Assembly (NCBI GenBank): GCA_030824295.1 | Contig: JAVBYA010000297.1 | Span: 1 to 7,937 of the forward strand | Source: Bacteroidota bacterium | GTDB taxonomy: Bacteria > Bacteroidota > Ignavibacteria > UBA10030 > UBA8401 | Direction of reading: 5' to 3' | DNA: 7,937 bases | Shown here: piece by piece, positions 1 through 6,473 of the stretch | How positions within the stretch are numbered: position 1 is the stretch's first letter | How the letters are laid out: each line of letters starts with the position of its first letter | Position numbers and translations under genes: made by a program | The notes under the pieces: generated by a model | What the model saw: only the letters and a program-made list of their open reading frames with translations | What the model was told of the DNA's origin: nothing | Databases searched by the model: none

Positions 1-704
1 AATTTGATCTCCACGATCGGCAGCACGCGCAGGTCCGCACCGTTGCCGAGCATCGCCACCGTGAACTCACGTCCCGGCAGGAATGCTTCGATGAGCGCCG
101 GCTGTCCGTACTCTTCGATCACTTTCGTCACCTGCTCCGTCAGTTCCTTCTGTGTATGGACGAGCGACTTGTCGAAGATCCCTTTGCTGGAACCTTCGAA
201 GAGCGGCTTCACCATCGCGGGGACAGGGAACTCCAGCGTACGGATCTCATCGAGCGATGTAATGACGGCAAAACGGGGATTGGCGATCTGATAGTAGGAG
301 AGGATCTCTTTGGCGCGGGACTTGTCGAGACAGACGCTCAGCGTGAGCGGATCGGAACCGGTGTACGGGATGTTGAGCATCTCGAGCATCGCCGGTATCT
401 GCGATTCACGCGATGCACCGAAACGTCCTTCAGCGATATTGAAGACGATGTCCGGACGCGAGGTGCGGAGCGATGCGTATGCATCTTCGTTGGCTTCGAT
501 CAGGGAAACGGAATGGCGAAGGGAAAGTGCATCGCGGACGGCATGGATCGTTTCGATCGTGTCCCATTCCGCGTATGCATCTGCACTGGCAGCTGCGTGT
601 GTGTGATTGAAGGTCGTGTGCTGTTGCGGACCCGAAGGCTGAGCGACGCCCGACGCGTCTTCGTTCTCTTCCTTCTTCACGTTGTAGACGAGTGCTACAT
701 CCAT
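1..704 (-). CDS. D-alanine--D-alanine ligase-like ATP-grasp enzyme (C-terminus missing, runs off left edge)
   Basis: The first 234 residues are readable from the ATG at 704-702. The start follows a TGA in the same frame, so no upstream start is possible; no Shine-Dalgarno sequence is visible. Residues about 85-130 carry the N-terminal Ddl signature, with FNIAEGRFG, then IPYTGSDPLTLSVCLDKSR. The ATP-grasp part follows: VKPLFEGSSKGI (about 165-176) holds the nucleotide-binding lysine and the glycine/serine loop, and LIEAFLPGREFTV (about 204-216) is the next conserved block. The catalytic C-terminal third lies outside the window. Classical Ddl joins two D-alanines in the cytoplasm for peptidoglycan. 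This sequence (NIAEGRFGASRE instead of the usual GxxGEDG pattern) belongs to a divergent COG1181 branch whose substrate I cannot state. Residues about 11-45 form a polar, His/Gln-rich stretch that looks like an insertion. Family assignment is secure; substrate is not. Confidence 0.85.
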   Translation of the reverse strand, partial: MDVALVYNVKKEENEDASGVAQPSGPQQHTTFNHTHAAASADAYAEWDTIETIHAVRDALSLRHSVSLIEANEDAYASLRTSRPDIVFNIAEGRFGASRESQIPAMLEMLNIPYTGSDPLTLSVCLDKSRAKEILSYYQIANPRFAVITSLDEIRTLEFPVPAMVKPLFEGSSKGIFDKSLVHTQKELTEQVTKVIEEYGQPALIEAFLPGREFTVAMLGNGADLRVLPIVEIK

Positions 705-709
705 TCAGA

Positions 710-723
710 GGAGTACCAAAGAA
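710..723 (-). repeat. Direct repeat copy 1, adjacent to start codon
   Basis: On the plus strand this reads GGAGTACCAAAGAA and matches 820-833 (GGAGTATCAAAGAA) with one mismatch in 14. The copies are 110 bp apart, in the same orientation and both inside the leader. This copy is also part of a dyad: TACCAA at 714-719 is complementary to TTGGTA at 728-733, with a partly paired centre, ending about 9 nt upstream of the ATG. A repressor site or a start-occluding hairpin are both possible. Confidence 0.45.
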
Positions 724-819
724 GTTCTTGGTAACCTTTCACAGTTTGTTTGAGATTTTTTTCATCATCGGACTTCGCTGCAAAAGATTTTTATCTCACG
801 ATTGGATGATGATCGTACC

Positions 820-833
820 GGAGTATCAAAGAA
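820..833 (-). repeat. Direct repeat copy 2, in distal leader
   Basis: On the plus strand this reads GGAGTATCAAAGAA and is the second copy of the word at 710-723. It lies about 30 bp downstream of the predicted transcription start and next to the palindrome CGCTCGAGCG (834-843). Unlike copy 1 it has no complementary arm beside it, so the shared element is the 14-bp word itself, not the dyad. Confidence 0.4.
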
Positions 834-871
834 CGCTCGAGCGGTCGTTTTGACATTCACAATTCACTACT

Positions 872-899
872 AATATACGATATTATACAGAGTTGTCAA
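872..899 (-). promoter_or_regulatory. Sigma70-like promoter for the ATP-grasp gene
   Basis: Read on the minus strand, a perfect -35 hexamer TTGACA (899-894) is followed after 16 bp by TATATT (877-872), five of six matches to TATAAT. It lies in a short AT-rich gap between the terminator of the upstream gene and the ATP-grasp gene, where a new promoter is expected. A TATAAT also occurs only 6 bp after the TTGACA; that spacing is too short to pair with this -35. Confidence 0.6.
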
Positions 900-966
900 G
901 AGGTTGCGACACTTTTTCAGGTCGAAGAGCGGCGGAACACCACCGGAGAAATTTTCCGGACGGGAG

Positions 967-999
967 AAAAAAAATCCCGCCGGCGATCGCCGACGGGAT
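967..999 (-). terminator. Rho-independent terminator after the PP2C phosphatase gene
   Basis: On the minus-strand transcript an 11-bp stem (999-989 with 984-974) begins ATCCCG and closes on a GATC tetraloop. It has one G-U wobble and otherwise perfect pairing, and is GC-rich. A run of eight T residues (974-967) follows at once. It lies 30 nt after the TGA of the phosphatase gene, which is the expected place, and it separates that gene from the promoter at 872-899. Confidence 0.92.
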
Positions 1000-1029
1000 G
1001 AGAAGATCATCCGGAATATTTTTTATCGG

Positions 1030-3471
1030 TCAGTGAACTTTCACGACGACCATCGTCATGTCGTCGTGCTGCTCCGCGTCTCCGGCGAACCGCTTCGCGT
1101 CCCGGACCACGACGTCGATGATCTCGGTCGCGTTCCTCTCTTTCGCATCGGCCACCGACTTCAGCAGCCGCGTCTCGGTGAACTCCTCCCCTGCACTGTT
1201 CCGCGCTTCCGTGAACCCGTCCGTATAGAAGACCAGGATGTCGCCGCTCCGCAGGTCATACTCCCGCTCTTCGAGCACCGCGTCGAACACTCCGCCGTCG
1301 TCCAGACCGAGCGCAACACCCTTCGGCGTTAAAAATTCCTGCTTTTCGTCGCGTAATCCTGCAAGAATGACAGGATTATGTCCCGCGCGGGAGTACCGAA
1401 GCCGTTTGGACTGCAGATCGATGATGGCATAGAACATACTGACGAAGGAATTCTTCTCGATCGTCTTGTACATCAGCCGGTTCACCTTGCTCAGGACGCT
1501 TTTCGGTGAGATGTTCTCCTCGGCGTGGGACTGCAGGATCCCTTTGGTCAGCGTCATATAGATCGCCGCGGGGACACCTTTCCCCGACACATCTCCGATC
1601 GCGATGCCGAGTTTGGTCGGACCGAGGTCCACGAAGTCGTAATAGTCTCCCCCCACTTCATACGCCGGAAGGCAGATGCCGGCGATATCGTATCCGATGA
1701 GGACCGGATTCTCCTTCGGCAGCAGTTTCATCTGCACAGCGCGGGCGATCTCCAGTTCTTTCGCCATCCTCTCGCGTTCACTGATCCGCTTGATATGGGA
1801 AGGTGTGGAGTCGGGCGTGAACTGGAACTCTTCCTTCCGCACGAGACCGACAGCCGCCACAATGAACGGCACGGCGAGCAGTCCGCCGAACAGGACCTTC
1901 TCGAAGAAGTAGGCATCACCGGTGGAGAAGAGTACCGCCTCGAACATTCCGACCGCTGCAACCACGGAATTGGCGATGATCGTTGCCAGGATCCCGTAGC
2001 GTAAAAAGATGAAGGAAAAGAGGGTCCCGAGGAAGAAATAAAGCGGGAACTGCCACATACTGTACAAACTCCCGAACGGCATATCCCACAGCGTGGAAGC
2101 GGTCAACGCCCATGCTGCAGCAGAGAACGCAACGCCCACCACGGTCGAACGGACCCTCTCCCGCAGCCACGACATCATGAAGAGGCGGAATGTGATCTCG
2201 GAGATCATCGCGCCGGAAATGGACGCAAGCACCGCATACAATGCCGGAGAGTACGATTCCGGGATGCCGCCGGTGGAAATATTGGATGACAGCACGCCGC
2301 CGTATGTAAGCAGCGCATAATAGACGAGTGCGATCACGCCCAGCATAGAGAAGCCGCTCATGAATCCCCGCAGAACGGAATATGCAACATCCGCCGTGAA
2401 GAACTTCCCGCGGAAGAGCGAATCGAGTCCGGAGAGTTTATTGCTCCAGCCGTGACGTGCGGACGATTCACCGACGCTCCACGCAGCGAAGGTCATCGCC
2501 GAAAGGAACCCGTACACGATGAACAATGTCAGAGCGAGCAGCAGCAGTTTCACCATCGTCCGGTTGGTGTCACCCAGCTGCACGCCGAAACCGATCGACT
2601 CATAGCCGAGCATCATCGTCACAGCGACGATGCCGAACAGCGCAGCGGCAACGGAGAATGCCGAGCGGACACCGACCTCTCCTTCATGATATTTTTTGAG
2701 GAAGAGGGAGATGATGACGATCACCAGGAAGAAGATGGCGATGTACGACAGGATGGTGATGACCGCGATGGAACTGAACCGTTCATTCACCCACTGTACG
2801 AATCCTTGAGGAGGCACGAACTCCTTCGAATACATTCCCACGATGCCTCCCTGCACACGCACGACGATCTCCGTCCGAGCATCCGCGACGGAATCCTTCG
2901 TTGCCCAGATGAACGCATGGTCCGAACGCTTCGCCTGTTGTGTGCTCGTGGTCCTCTTCAGGAAGAATCGGCCGAGGTCCTCTCCCATCACCGTCACGAA
3001 CCGCTCAGCGATCTGCTGTGCGCTGTCCGCCGTGATCTTCGCACCGCCCGCAGAATCCTGCACGATGTGATTGAATCCGGTGATCATCCCCTGCTGTCCG
3101 ACCCACACGCGGTACTGATCGGTCATACTGCTGTTGCTCTTCCGCGCATCGTAGAAGTACACCTGCCAGCGGTTGACGATGAGGGAATCCGAGAGGATCA
3201 TCCGGTTGGCATGTTCCATCCCGTACCGGTCCACCAGGAATTGCTGCGTGGCAGCATTCACCAGGAACGATGCTTCACTCGAGAGCCCCTTCGTATCGAA
3301 CCCTTTCGCTGTGAGGAACTGCAGCGACTTCGCCATGGCTTCGCTGCGGGTGACCGAGAGATCGATCCCTGCTTTGGGGGAGATCTCCGTCCGCAGTGTG
3401 AAGAAGAGGATGATGCCGGCGATACCGGTGATGAACGGGATGATGAGCGTGCGGGGATGGAAGGTCGTCAT
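1030..3471 (-). CDS. Multi-pass membrane protein with CPBP-like region and C-terminal SpoIIE/RsbU-type PP2C phosphatase
   Basis: 813 residues from the ATG at 3471-3469; a TTG five codons upstream also fits the frame but the ATG is preferred. The order is: a transmembrane segment at about 8-26; a roughly 205-residue probable extracytoplasmic domain (28-234) that I do not firmly recognise, its second half vaguely PepSY-like; then about nine membrane segments (235-545). In the middle, SEITFR (424-429) sits where CPBP-family intramembrane proteases carry EExxxR; the first Glu is Ser and the usual downstream His residues appear as other residues (for example ANS near 501). Protease activity is therefore doubtful. 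A coiled-coil-like linker (KRISERERMAKELEIARAVQ) leads to the cytosolic phosphatase (about 585-813). All metal-ligand aspartates are present: VGGDYYD (606-612), GDVSGKG (626-632), YTDGFTEA (749-756) and QHDDMT (801-806). RsbU/SpoIIE relatives dephosphorylate Ser/Thr on STAS regulators; no such partner lies nearby. recG lies 89 bp upstream on the same strand; a terminator follows. Confidence 0.88.
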   Translation of the reverse strand: MTTFHPRTLIIPFITGIAGIILFFTLRTEISPKAGIDLSVTRSEAMAKSLQFLTAKGFDTKGLSSEASFLVNAATQQFLVDRYGMEHANRMILSDSLIVNRWQVYFYDARKSNSSMTDQYRVWVGQQGMITGFNHIVQDSAGGAKITADSAQQIAERFVTVMGEDLGRFFLKRTTSTQQAKRSDHAFIWATKDSVADARTEIVVRVQGGIVGMYSKEFVPPQGFVQWVNERFSSIAVITILSYIAIFFLVIVIISLFLKKYHEGEVGVRSAFSVAAALFGIVAVTMMLGYESIGFGVQLGDTNRTMVKLLLLALTLFIVYGFLSAMTFAAWSVGESSARHGWSNKLSGLDSLFRGKFFTADVAYSVLRGFMSGFSMLGVIALVYYALLTYGGVLSSNISTGGIPESYSPALYAVLASISGAMISEITFRLFMMSWLRERVRSTVVGVAFSAAAWALTASTLWDMPFGSLYSMWQFPLYFFLGTLFSFIFLRYGILATIIANSVVAAVGMFEAVLFSTGDAYFFEKVLFGGLLAVPFIVAAVGLVRKEEFQFTPDSTPSHIKRISERERMAKELEIARAVQMKLLPKENPVLIGYDIAGICLPAYEVGGDYYDFVDLGPTKLGIAIGDVSGKGVPAAIYMTLTKGILQSHAEENISPKSVLSKVNRLMYKTIEKNSFVSMFYAIIDLQSKRLRYSRAGHNPVILAGLRDEKQEFLTPKGVALGLDDGGVFDAVLEEREYDLRSGDILVFYTDGFTEARNSAGEEFTETRLLKSVADAKERNATEIIDVVVRDAKRFAGDAEQHDDMTMVVVKVH

Positions 3472-3560
3472 AGGGTGCCTGCGCAATGAGAAAGCGTGTT
3501 CCGGTGATACGTCCCGGGACGCGGTTCAGTTACAATGGAACTGGATGGAAGAGTGCAATT

Positions 3561-5738
3561 TCAGCCGACGCGGACGTACGACAGAAGCTCTTTGAAAACG
3601 AACTCGAATTCCTTCCGGATGTTCTTGTGCTCCGCTCTGGAGAGGTGCGGGTCCCGTTCCACCAGCGCGAACGCCTCGGTCCGCGCCGCGATCAGGATAT
3701 CCTTGTCCGTGACGATGTTCGCCAGCCGGAATGCCGGGAGTCCGCTCTGCCGCGTACCGAAGTAATCCCCCGCACCGCGGATCTCCAGGTCGACTTCTGC
3801 GATCTTGAAGCCGTCATTCGTCTCCACCATCGTCTCCAGCCGGCGTTTGGTCGCATCCACGTCCAGATGCGCCTCAGCACGGTCCGTGGAGAGAGCTAAC
3901 TTCCTCTTCGCATAGTTCTCGTCCGTCACCAGGATGCAGTAACTCTGCTCCGCTCCCCGTCCGACGCGTCCCCGCAGCTGGTGCAGCTGGGAGAGGCCGA
4001 ACCGCTCCGCATTCTCGATGATCATGATGGAAGCGTTCGGAACATCGATACCAACCTCAATGACCGTGGTGGCGACAAGGATCTGGATCTGATTCTGTTT
4101 GAACCGTTTCATCAGCTCATCCTTCTCTTCAGAAGTGAGCCGGCCGTGCAGCAGACCGATGGAATATCCCGGAAAGACCTTCGTCCGGAGATGCTCATAT
4201 TCCTGCGTGGCAGCTTTCAGGTCGATCTTCTCGGACTCTTCGATCAGGGGATAGACCACATACGCCTGGCGCCCTTTTTCCACCTCTGTCCGGACAAAAT
4301 CGAAGATCTTGGCCTTATCCTTCTCATAGCGGATAGCGGTCCGGATCGCCTTCCGGTCCTTCGGAAGTTCATCTATTATAGAGACATCCAGGTCCCCGTA
4401 AGCGGTCAAAGAAAGGGTCCTGGGAATCGGCGTAGCGGTCATGACCAGCACATGGGGGTTCTTTTTCCCCTTTTCCCGCAGCAATGCCCGTTGGGACACG
4501 CCGAACCGGTGCTGCTCGTCGATCACCGTCAGGCCCAGGTCCGCGAACTGCACCTTTTCCTGGATGAGCGCATGGGTGCCGACCACGATATGGGCCGTTC
4601 CGCGGCGGATATCCTCCAGCACATCGTCCCGCAGTTTCTTCTTCTGTCCCCCCACCAGCAGCCGCACATTCACCGGAAGGTCCTTCAGGAAATTGCGGAT
4701 GCTCTGCCAGTGCTGCTCCGCGAGGATCTCCGTCGGTGCCATGAGCGCACATTGATACCCGTTACCGATGGCGGTGAGCATCGCGTGGAGCGCAACGATG
4801 GTCTTGCCGCTGCCGACATCCCCCTGCAGCAAGCGGTTCATCGGAACGGAAAGACGAAGGTCCGCTTCGATCTCCCCGATCACGCGCTGCTGCGCATTGG
4901 TCAGCTCGAACGGGAGATATTTCTTCAGTTCGTTGGTGAGGGACTGCGGTGTGGTGAACGGTATCCCCTTCAGTTCCCCTTTCAGCTCCCGCTTGCGGAA
5001 CGCCATAAGCAGCTGGAAGTAGAAGAGCTCGTCGAACTTCAGACGGCGGACAGCGTGGTCAAGTTCCCCGTACGTGCGGGGGAAGTGGATCATTTTGATG
5101 GACTGGGCGATGTCGAGCAGCGTATTGCGCTGCAGGATCTCGCGCGGCAGATGTTCGCTGAGAGCGTTCAGATGATATGTAACGGCATTCTTCAGGATGC
5201 GGCGGAATCCCCGGTTGTCGAGTCCGGCATTGCGCAACTCCTCACCGGAACTGTACTTGGGGATGATAGCGCCGGTATGCAGCAGGGAGCTCCAGTCGGT
5301 CTCATCCTCCTCGTCCTTCTTCAGCCGGTCGAACTCGGGATGGATGAACTGCACGCGGTTGTACTTGTCCAACTCCGGTACGGCAGAGACAGCGAGGACC
5401 TCCCCCGGCTCGAACGATTTCTGGAAGTATTCCACTGCGCCGTAGAAGACGCAGGTGACGTAGCCGGTATCGTCCTTGATCGTCAGGAAGAAGATCCTCT
5501 TCCGGTTGCGGGTGAACTTCGTCTCCGCACGGAAGACCGTAGCGATGACGGTCACCTGCTTACCGGACTCCACCAGCGCCGGCAGGTCCTTGATCGCGGT
5601 GATGCGGGAACGGTCCAGGTAATCGAACGGGAAGTAGTAGAAGAGTTTCTGGAGCGAATCGACGCCGATGCTCTTCAGCACCGCCGCGCGGACCGGTCCG
5701 ATACCGCGGACGTATTGTATTTCAGTGGAGTTGGTCAA
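3561..5738 (-). CDS. recG: ATP-dependent DNA helicase RecG
   Basis: 725 residues, close to the usual RecG length, and apparently intact. RecG remodels stalled replication forks and branch-migrates Holliday junctions. The N-terminal HhH-like start IQYVRGIGPVRA (7-18) and the OB-fold wedge (about 60-135, with KQVTVIATVFRAE and FFLTIKDDTGYVTCVFY) bind branched DNA. The helicase core follows: Walker A GDVGSGKT (306-313), APTEILAEQH (334-343), DEQH box (407-410), MTATPIPRT (433-441), TTVIEVGIDVPNA (557-569) and the arginine-finger motif QLRGRVGRG (587-595). The C-terminal RecG region with RGAGDYFGTRQSG (654-666) is complete. The start is TTG at 5738-5736: the frame has a stop five codons upstream, no ATG lies nearby, and conserved sequence begins at residue 7. 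No Shine-Dalgarno sequence is evident. The long antisense frame opposite this gene is a codon-bias shadow. Confidence 0.98.
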   Translation of the reverse strand: MTNSTEIQYVRGIGPVRAAVLKSIGVDSLQKLFYYFPFDYLDRSRITAIKDLPALVESGKQVTVIATVFRAETKFTRNRKRIFFLTIKDDTGYVTCVFYGAVEYFQKSFEPGEVLAVSAVPELDKYNRVQFIHPEFDRLKKDEEDETDWSSLLHTGAIIPKYSSGEELRNAGLDNRGFRRILKNAVTYHLNALSEHLPREILQRNTLLDIAQSIKMIHFPRTYGELDHAVRRLKFDELFYFQLLMAFRKRELKGELKGIPFTTPQSLTNELKKYLPFELTNAQQRVIGEIEADLRLSVPMNRLLQGDVGSGKTIVALHAMLTAIGNGYQCALMAPTEILAEQHWQSIRNFLKDLPVNVRLLVGGQKKKLRDDVLEDIRRGTAHIVVGTHALIQEKVQFADLGLTVIDEQHRFGVSQRALLREKGKKNPHVLVMTATPIPRTLSLTAYGDLDVSIIDELPKDRKAIRTAIRYEKDKAKIFDFVRTEVEKGRQAYVVYPLIEESEKIDLKAATQEYEHLRTKVFPGYSIGLLHGRLTSEEKDELMKRFKQNQIQILVATTVIEVGIDVPNASIMIIENAERFGLSQLHQLRGRVGRGAEQSYCILVTDENYAKRKLALSTDRAEAHLDVDATKRRLETMVETNDGFKIAEVDLEIRGAGDYFGTRQSGLPAFRLANIVTDKDILIAARTEAFALVERDPHLSRAEHKNIRKEFEFVFKELLSYVRVG

Positions 5739-5749
5739 TACTACTATTC

Positions 5750-5779
5750 TTTATAATAAGAACGGAAACACAGAAGCAA
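5750..5779 (-). promoter_or_regulatory. Possible recG promoter
   Basis: On the minus strand TTGCTT (5779-5774) is followed after 18 bp by TATAAA (5755-5750). The -10 matches five of six positions, the -35 only moderately. It ends 11 bp before the TTG start, so the transcript would be nearly leaderless. The whole 80 bp is AT-rich, so chance matches are easy. Confidence 0.25.
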
Positions 5780-5786
5780 TAATAAT

Positions 5787-5818
5787 TGGAAACTTGATAA
5801 TTGTGGAACTTGGTAATT
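5787..5818. repeat. Imperfect tandem repeat in recG upstream region
   Basis: TGGAAACTTGATAATT (5787-5802) is followed by TGGAACTTGGTAATT (5804-5818). They differ by one base deletion and one substitution, giving a 17-bp period. The sequence is AT-rich and its role is unknown. Confidence 0.4.
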
Positions 5819-5852
5819 TTACTCTCGTCCCTAGCGAACACTATCAGCGCAA

Positions 5853-5905
5853 GTCATCCTGAGCGAGGCCTGCATTATTTCTTGGATGCCGAGACGAAGG
5901 ATGAC
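5853..5905 (+). repeat. REP-like palindromic repeat R1
   Basis: This 53-bp unit starts GTCATCCTGAGCGAGGCC and ends GACGAAGGATGAC. The outer 8 bp (GTCATCCT / AGGATGAC) are perfectly complementary. It matches R3 (6105-6157) in 50 of 53 positions, in the same orientation. The GTCATCCTGAGC...GAAGGATGAC pattern belongs to a palindromic repeat type I know to be widespread in environmental bacterial genomes, where it gives spurious peptides such as HPERSEG; read in frame here it gives SHPERG. Confidence 0.85.
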
Positions 5906-5935
5906 TTTACAAGCAACCGTTTTATACTGATGAAA

Positions 5936-6105
5936 CTTGTGCCGTTTCCAATAAACAATATTGTGTTTTTAAAACAGTCACGCTGAGCGACGTCCCGACG
6001 ATGCTTCGACTCGCCCAATAAATTGGGCTCGCTCAGCATGACTGTCGGGACGGAGTCGAAGCGTCGTTTTTAAAATGCAAACTGACAAATTAGAAACGGC
6101 ACTAG
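5936..6105. repeat. Larger inverted-repeat (MITE-like) frame around the nested palindrome
   Basis: GTGCCGTTTC (5939-5948) is exactly complementary to GAAACGGCAC (6093-6102); extending two or three bases each way keeps 13 of 15 pairs. Inside these arms, GTTTTTAAAA occurs at 5965-5974 and 6066-6075 on either side of the palindrome core. No transposase lies inside, so a MITE-like element of about 170 bp is possible. The boundary touches the first base of R3. Confidence 0.35.
5977..6066. repeat. Nested REP-like palindrome R2 (one unit inside another)
   Basis: The outer unit, read on the plus strand, starts GTCACGCTGAGCGACGTCCC and ends GGAGTCGAAGCGTCG, with the internal stem CGTCCCGAC/GTCGGGACG. 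Between the arms, at 6001-6042, is a second unit in the opposite orientation. On the minus strand it starts GTCATGCTGAGCGAG, has the central stem GCCCAAT/ATTGGGC, and ends CGAGTCGAAGCAT. Both have the same grammar as R1/R3: GTCA + 3 nt + TGAGC ... GTCGAA + complement. Confidence 0.7.
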
Positions 6106-6157
6106 TCATCCTGAGCGAGGCCCGCGTTATTTCTTGGATGCCGAGTCGAAGGATGAC
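6105..6157 (+). repeat. REP-like palindromic repeat R3, overlapping the nuclease gene 3' end
   Basis: This is the same 53-bp unit as R1 (50/53 identical), starting GTCATCCTGAGCGAGGCC and ending GAGTCGAAGGATGAC. It contains the nuclease stop codon (TAA at 6129-6127) and its last nine codons. Its outer 18 bp match those of R4 in 17 positions, in inverted orientation. Confidence 0.88.
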
Positions 6158-6459
6158 AGAGCCTCAACCCGTTCTTTCGTTTTGGTCGAACGGGATAACC
6201 GATGCAACAGTTCCACATCTCCATTCATCAACGCTTCCTTCTTCGCTCTAGTCCATCCTTTGATCTGTCTTTCAACGATGGCTGCGTCCCGAATATCGAC
6301 AAATTCCATGGACCAGAGCAGAATTACCGGTAATCGCTTCGAAGTAAAACCGCCAAACCTTCCTGTATTATGATCGAAGATCCGTTGTTCCAAATTGGTT
6401 GTGGAACCGGTGTAATACAGACCGTCTGCACAAAGGACGATATAGACCCACGCTTTCAT
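6127..6459 (-). CDS. Small GIY-YIG nuclease (UvrC-N/YhbQ-like single domain)
   Basis: 110 residues from the ATG at 6459-6457. The single-domain GIY-YIG fold is complete: VYI (5-7), YTG (16-18), the catalytic Arg in LEQR (R26), H30 in DHN, and metal-ligand Glu in VERQIKGWTRAKKEAL (E63, with K67). The sequence up to about residue 89 matches the common bacterial YhbQ/UPF0213-type family. Such proteins are predicted Mg2+-dependent DNA endonucleases; the physiological role of most is unknown. Residues 102-110 (SSFDSASKK) are translated from palindrome R3, so the native C-terminus has been replaced or extended by repeat sequence. There is no Shine-Dalgarno sequence. Palindrome R4 ends 14 nt before the start codon, so transcription must cross it or start beside it. 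Base composition is visibly AT-richer than the neighbours, consistent with separate acquisition. Confidence 0.9.
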   Translation of the reverse strand: MKAWVYIVLCADGLYYTGSTTNLEQRIFDHNTGRFGGFTSKRLPVILLWSMEFVDIRDAAIVERQIKGWTRAKKEALMNGDVELLHRLSRSTKTKERVEALSSFDSASKK

Positions 6460-6473
6460 GAAGTCAAACCAAG

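Larger units (their letters stand above)
705..871 (-). promoter_or_regulatory. Long 5' leader of the ATP-grasp gene
   Basis: If the promoter at 872-899 is real, transcription starts near 865 and leaves about 160 nt of untranslated leader before the ATG at 704. The leader is AT-rich and I see no open reading frame in it. It holds two copies of a 14-bp word (710-723 and 820-833), a perfect 10-bp palindrome CGCTCGAGCG at 834-843, and a dyad at 714-733. I do not recognise a known riboswitch. The length and structure suggest post-transcriptional or operator control, but this is inference. Confidence 0.35.
5739..6104. other. AT-rich intergenic island with palindromic repeats, no gene
   Basis: This 366-bp gap upstream of recG contains no credible coding sequence on either strand. 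It holds an imperfect direct repeat (5787-5818), REP-like copy R1 (5853-5905), a perfect 10-bp palindrome ACAATATTGT (5955-5964) and the nested palindrome (5977-6066). The rest is AT-rich. Its composition differs sharply from the flanking genes and suggests accumulated repeat insertions. Confidence 0.7.

Noticed and set aside
3472..3486. TTG at 3486 as start of the phosphatase gene
   Set aside because: The ATG at 3471 lies five codons downstream, just before the first hydrophobic segment; the upstream codons add only a basic MRRHP and neither site has a Shine-Dalgarno sequence.
2452..3489. Plus-strand open frame of 345 codons opposite the phosphatase gene
   Set aside because: It is antisense to the membrane domain of a clear gene; the His/Asp/Arg-rich translation is a shadow of hydrophobic codons.
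3510..3521. Perfect 12-bp palindrome CGTCCCGGGACG between recG and the phosphatase gene
   Set aside because: It has no loop and no T-run, so it is not a terminator; a lone GC-rich palindrome in GC-rich DNA is weak evidence for an operator.
3981..5756. Long plus-strand open frame (591 codons) opposite recG
   Set aside because: It is antisense to an intact, motif-complete recG. Its translation is rich in Arg, His, Asp and Leu, as expected from the complement of GC-biased codons, and shows no recognisable domain.
5801..5986. Small plus-strand open frame across repeat R1
   Set aside because: Its sequence is mostly the palindrome (SHPERG...) plus AT-rich spacer; such repeat-derived frames are typical false genes.
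5853..6157. Repeat cluster as a possible CRISPR array
   Set aside because: There are only a few copies, each internally palindromic, in mixed orientation and unevenly spaced, with no regular spacers and no cas genes.
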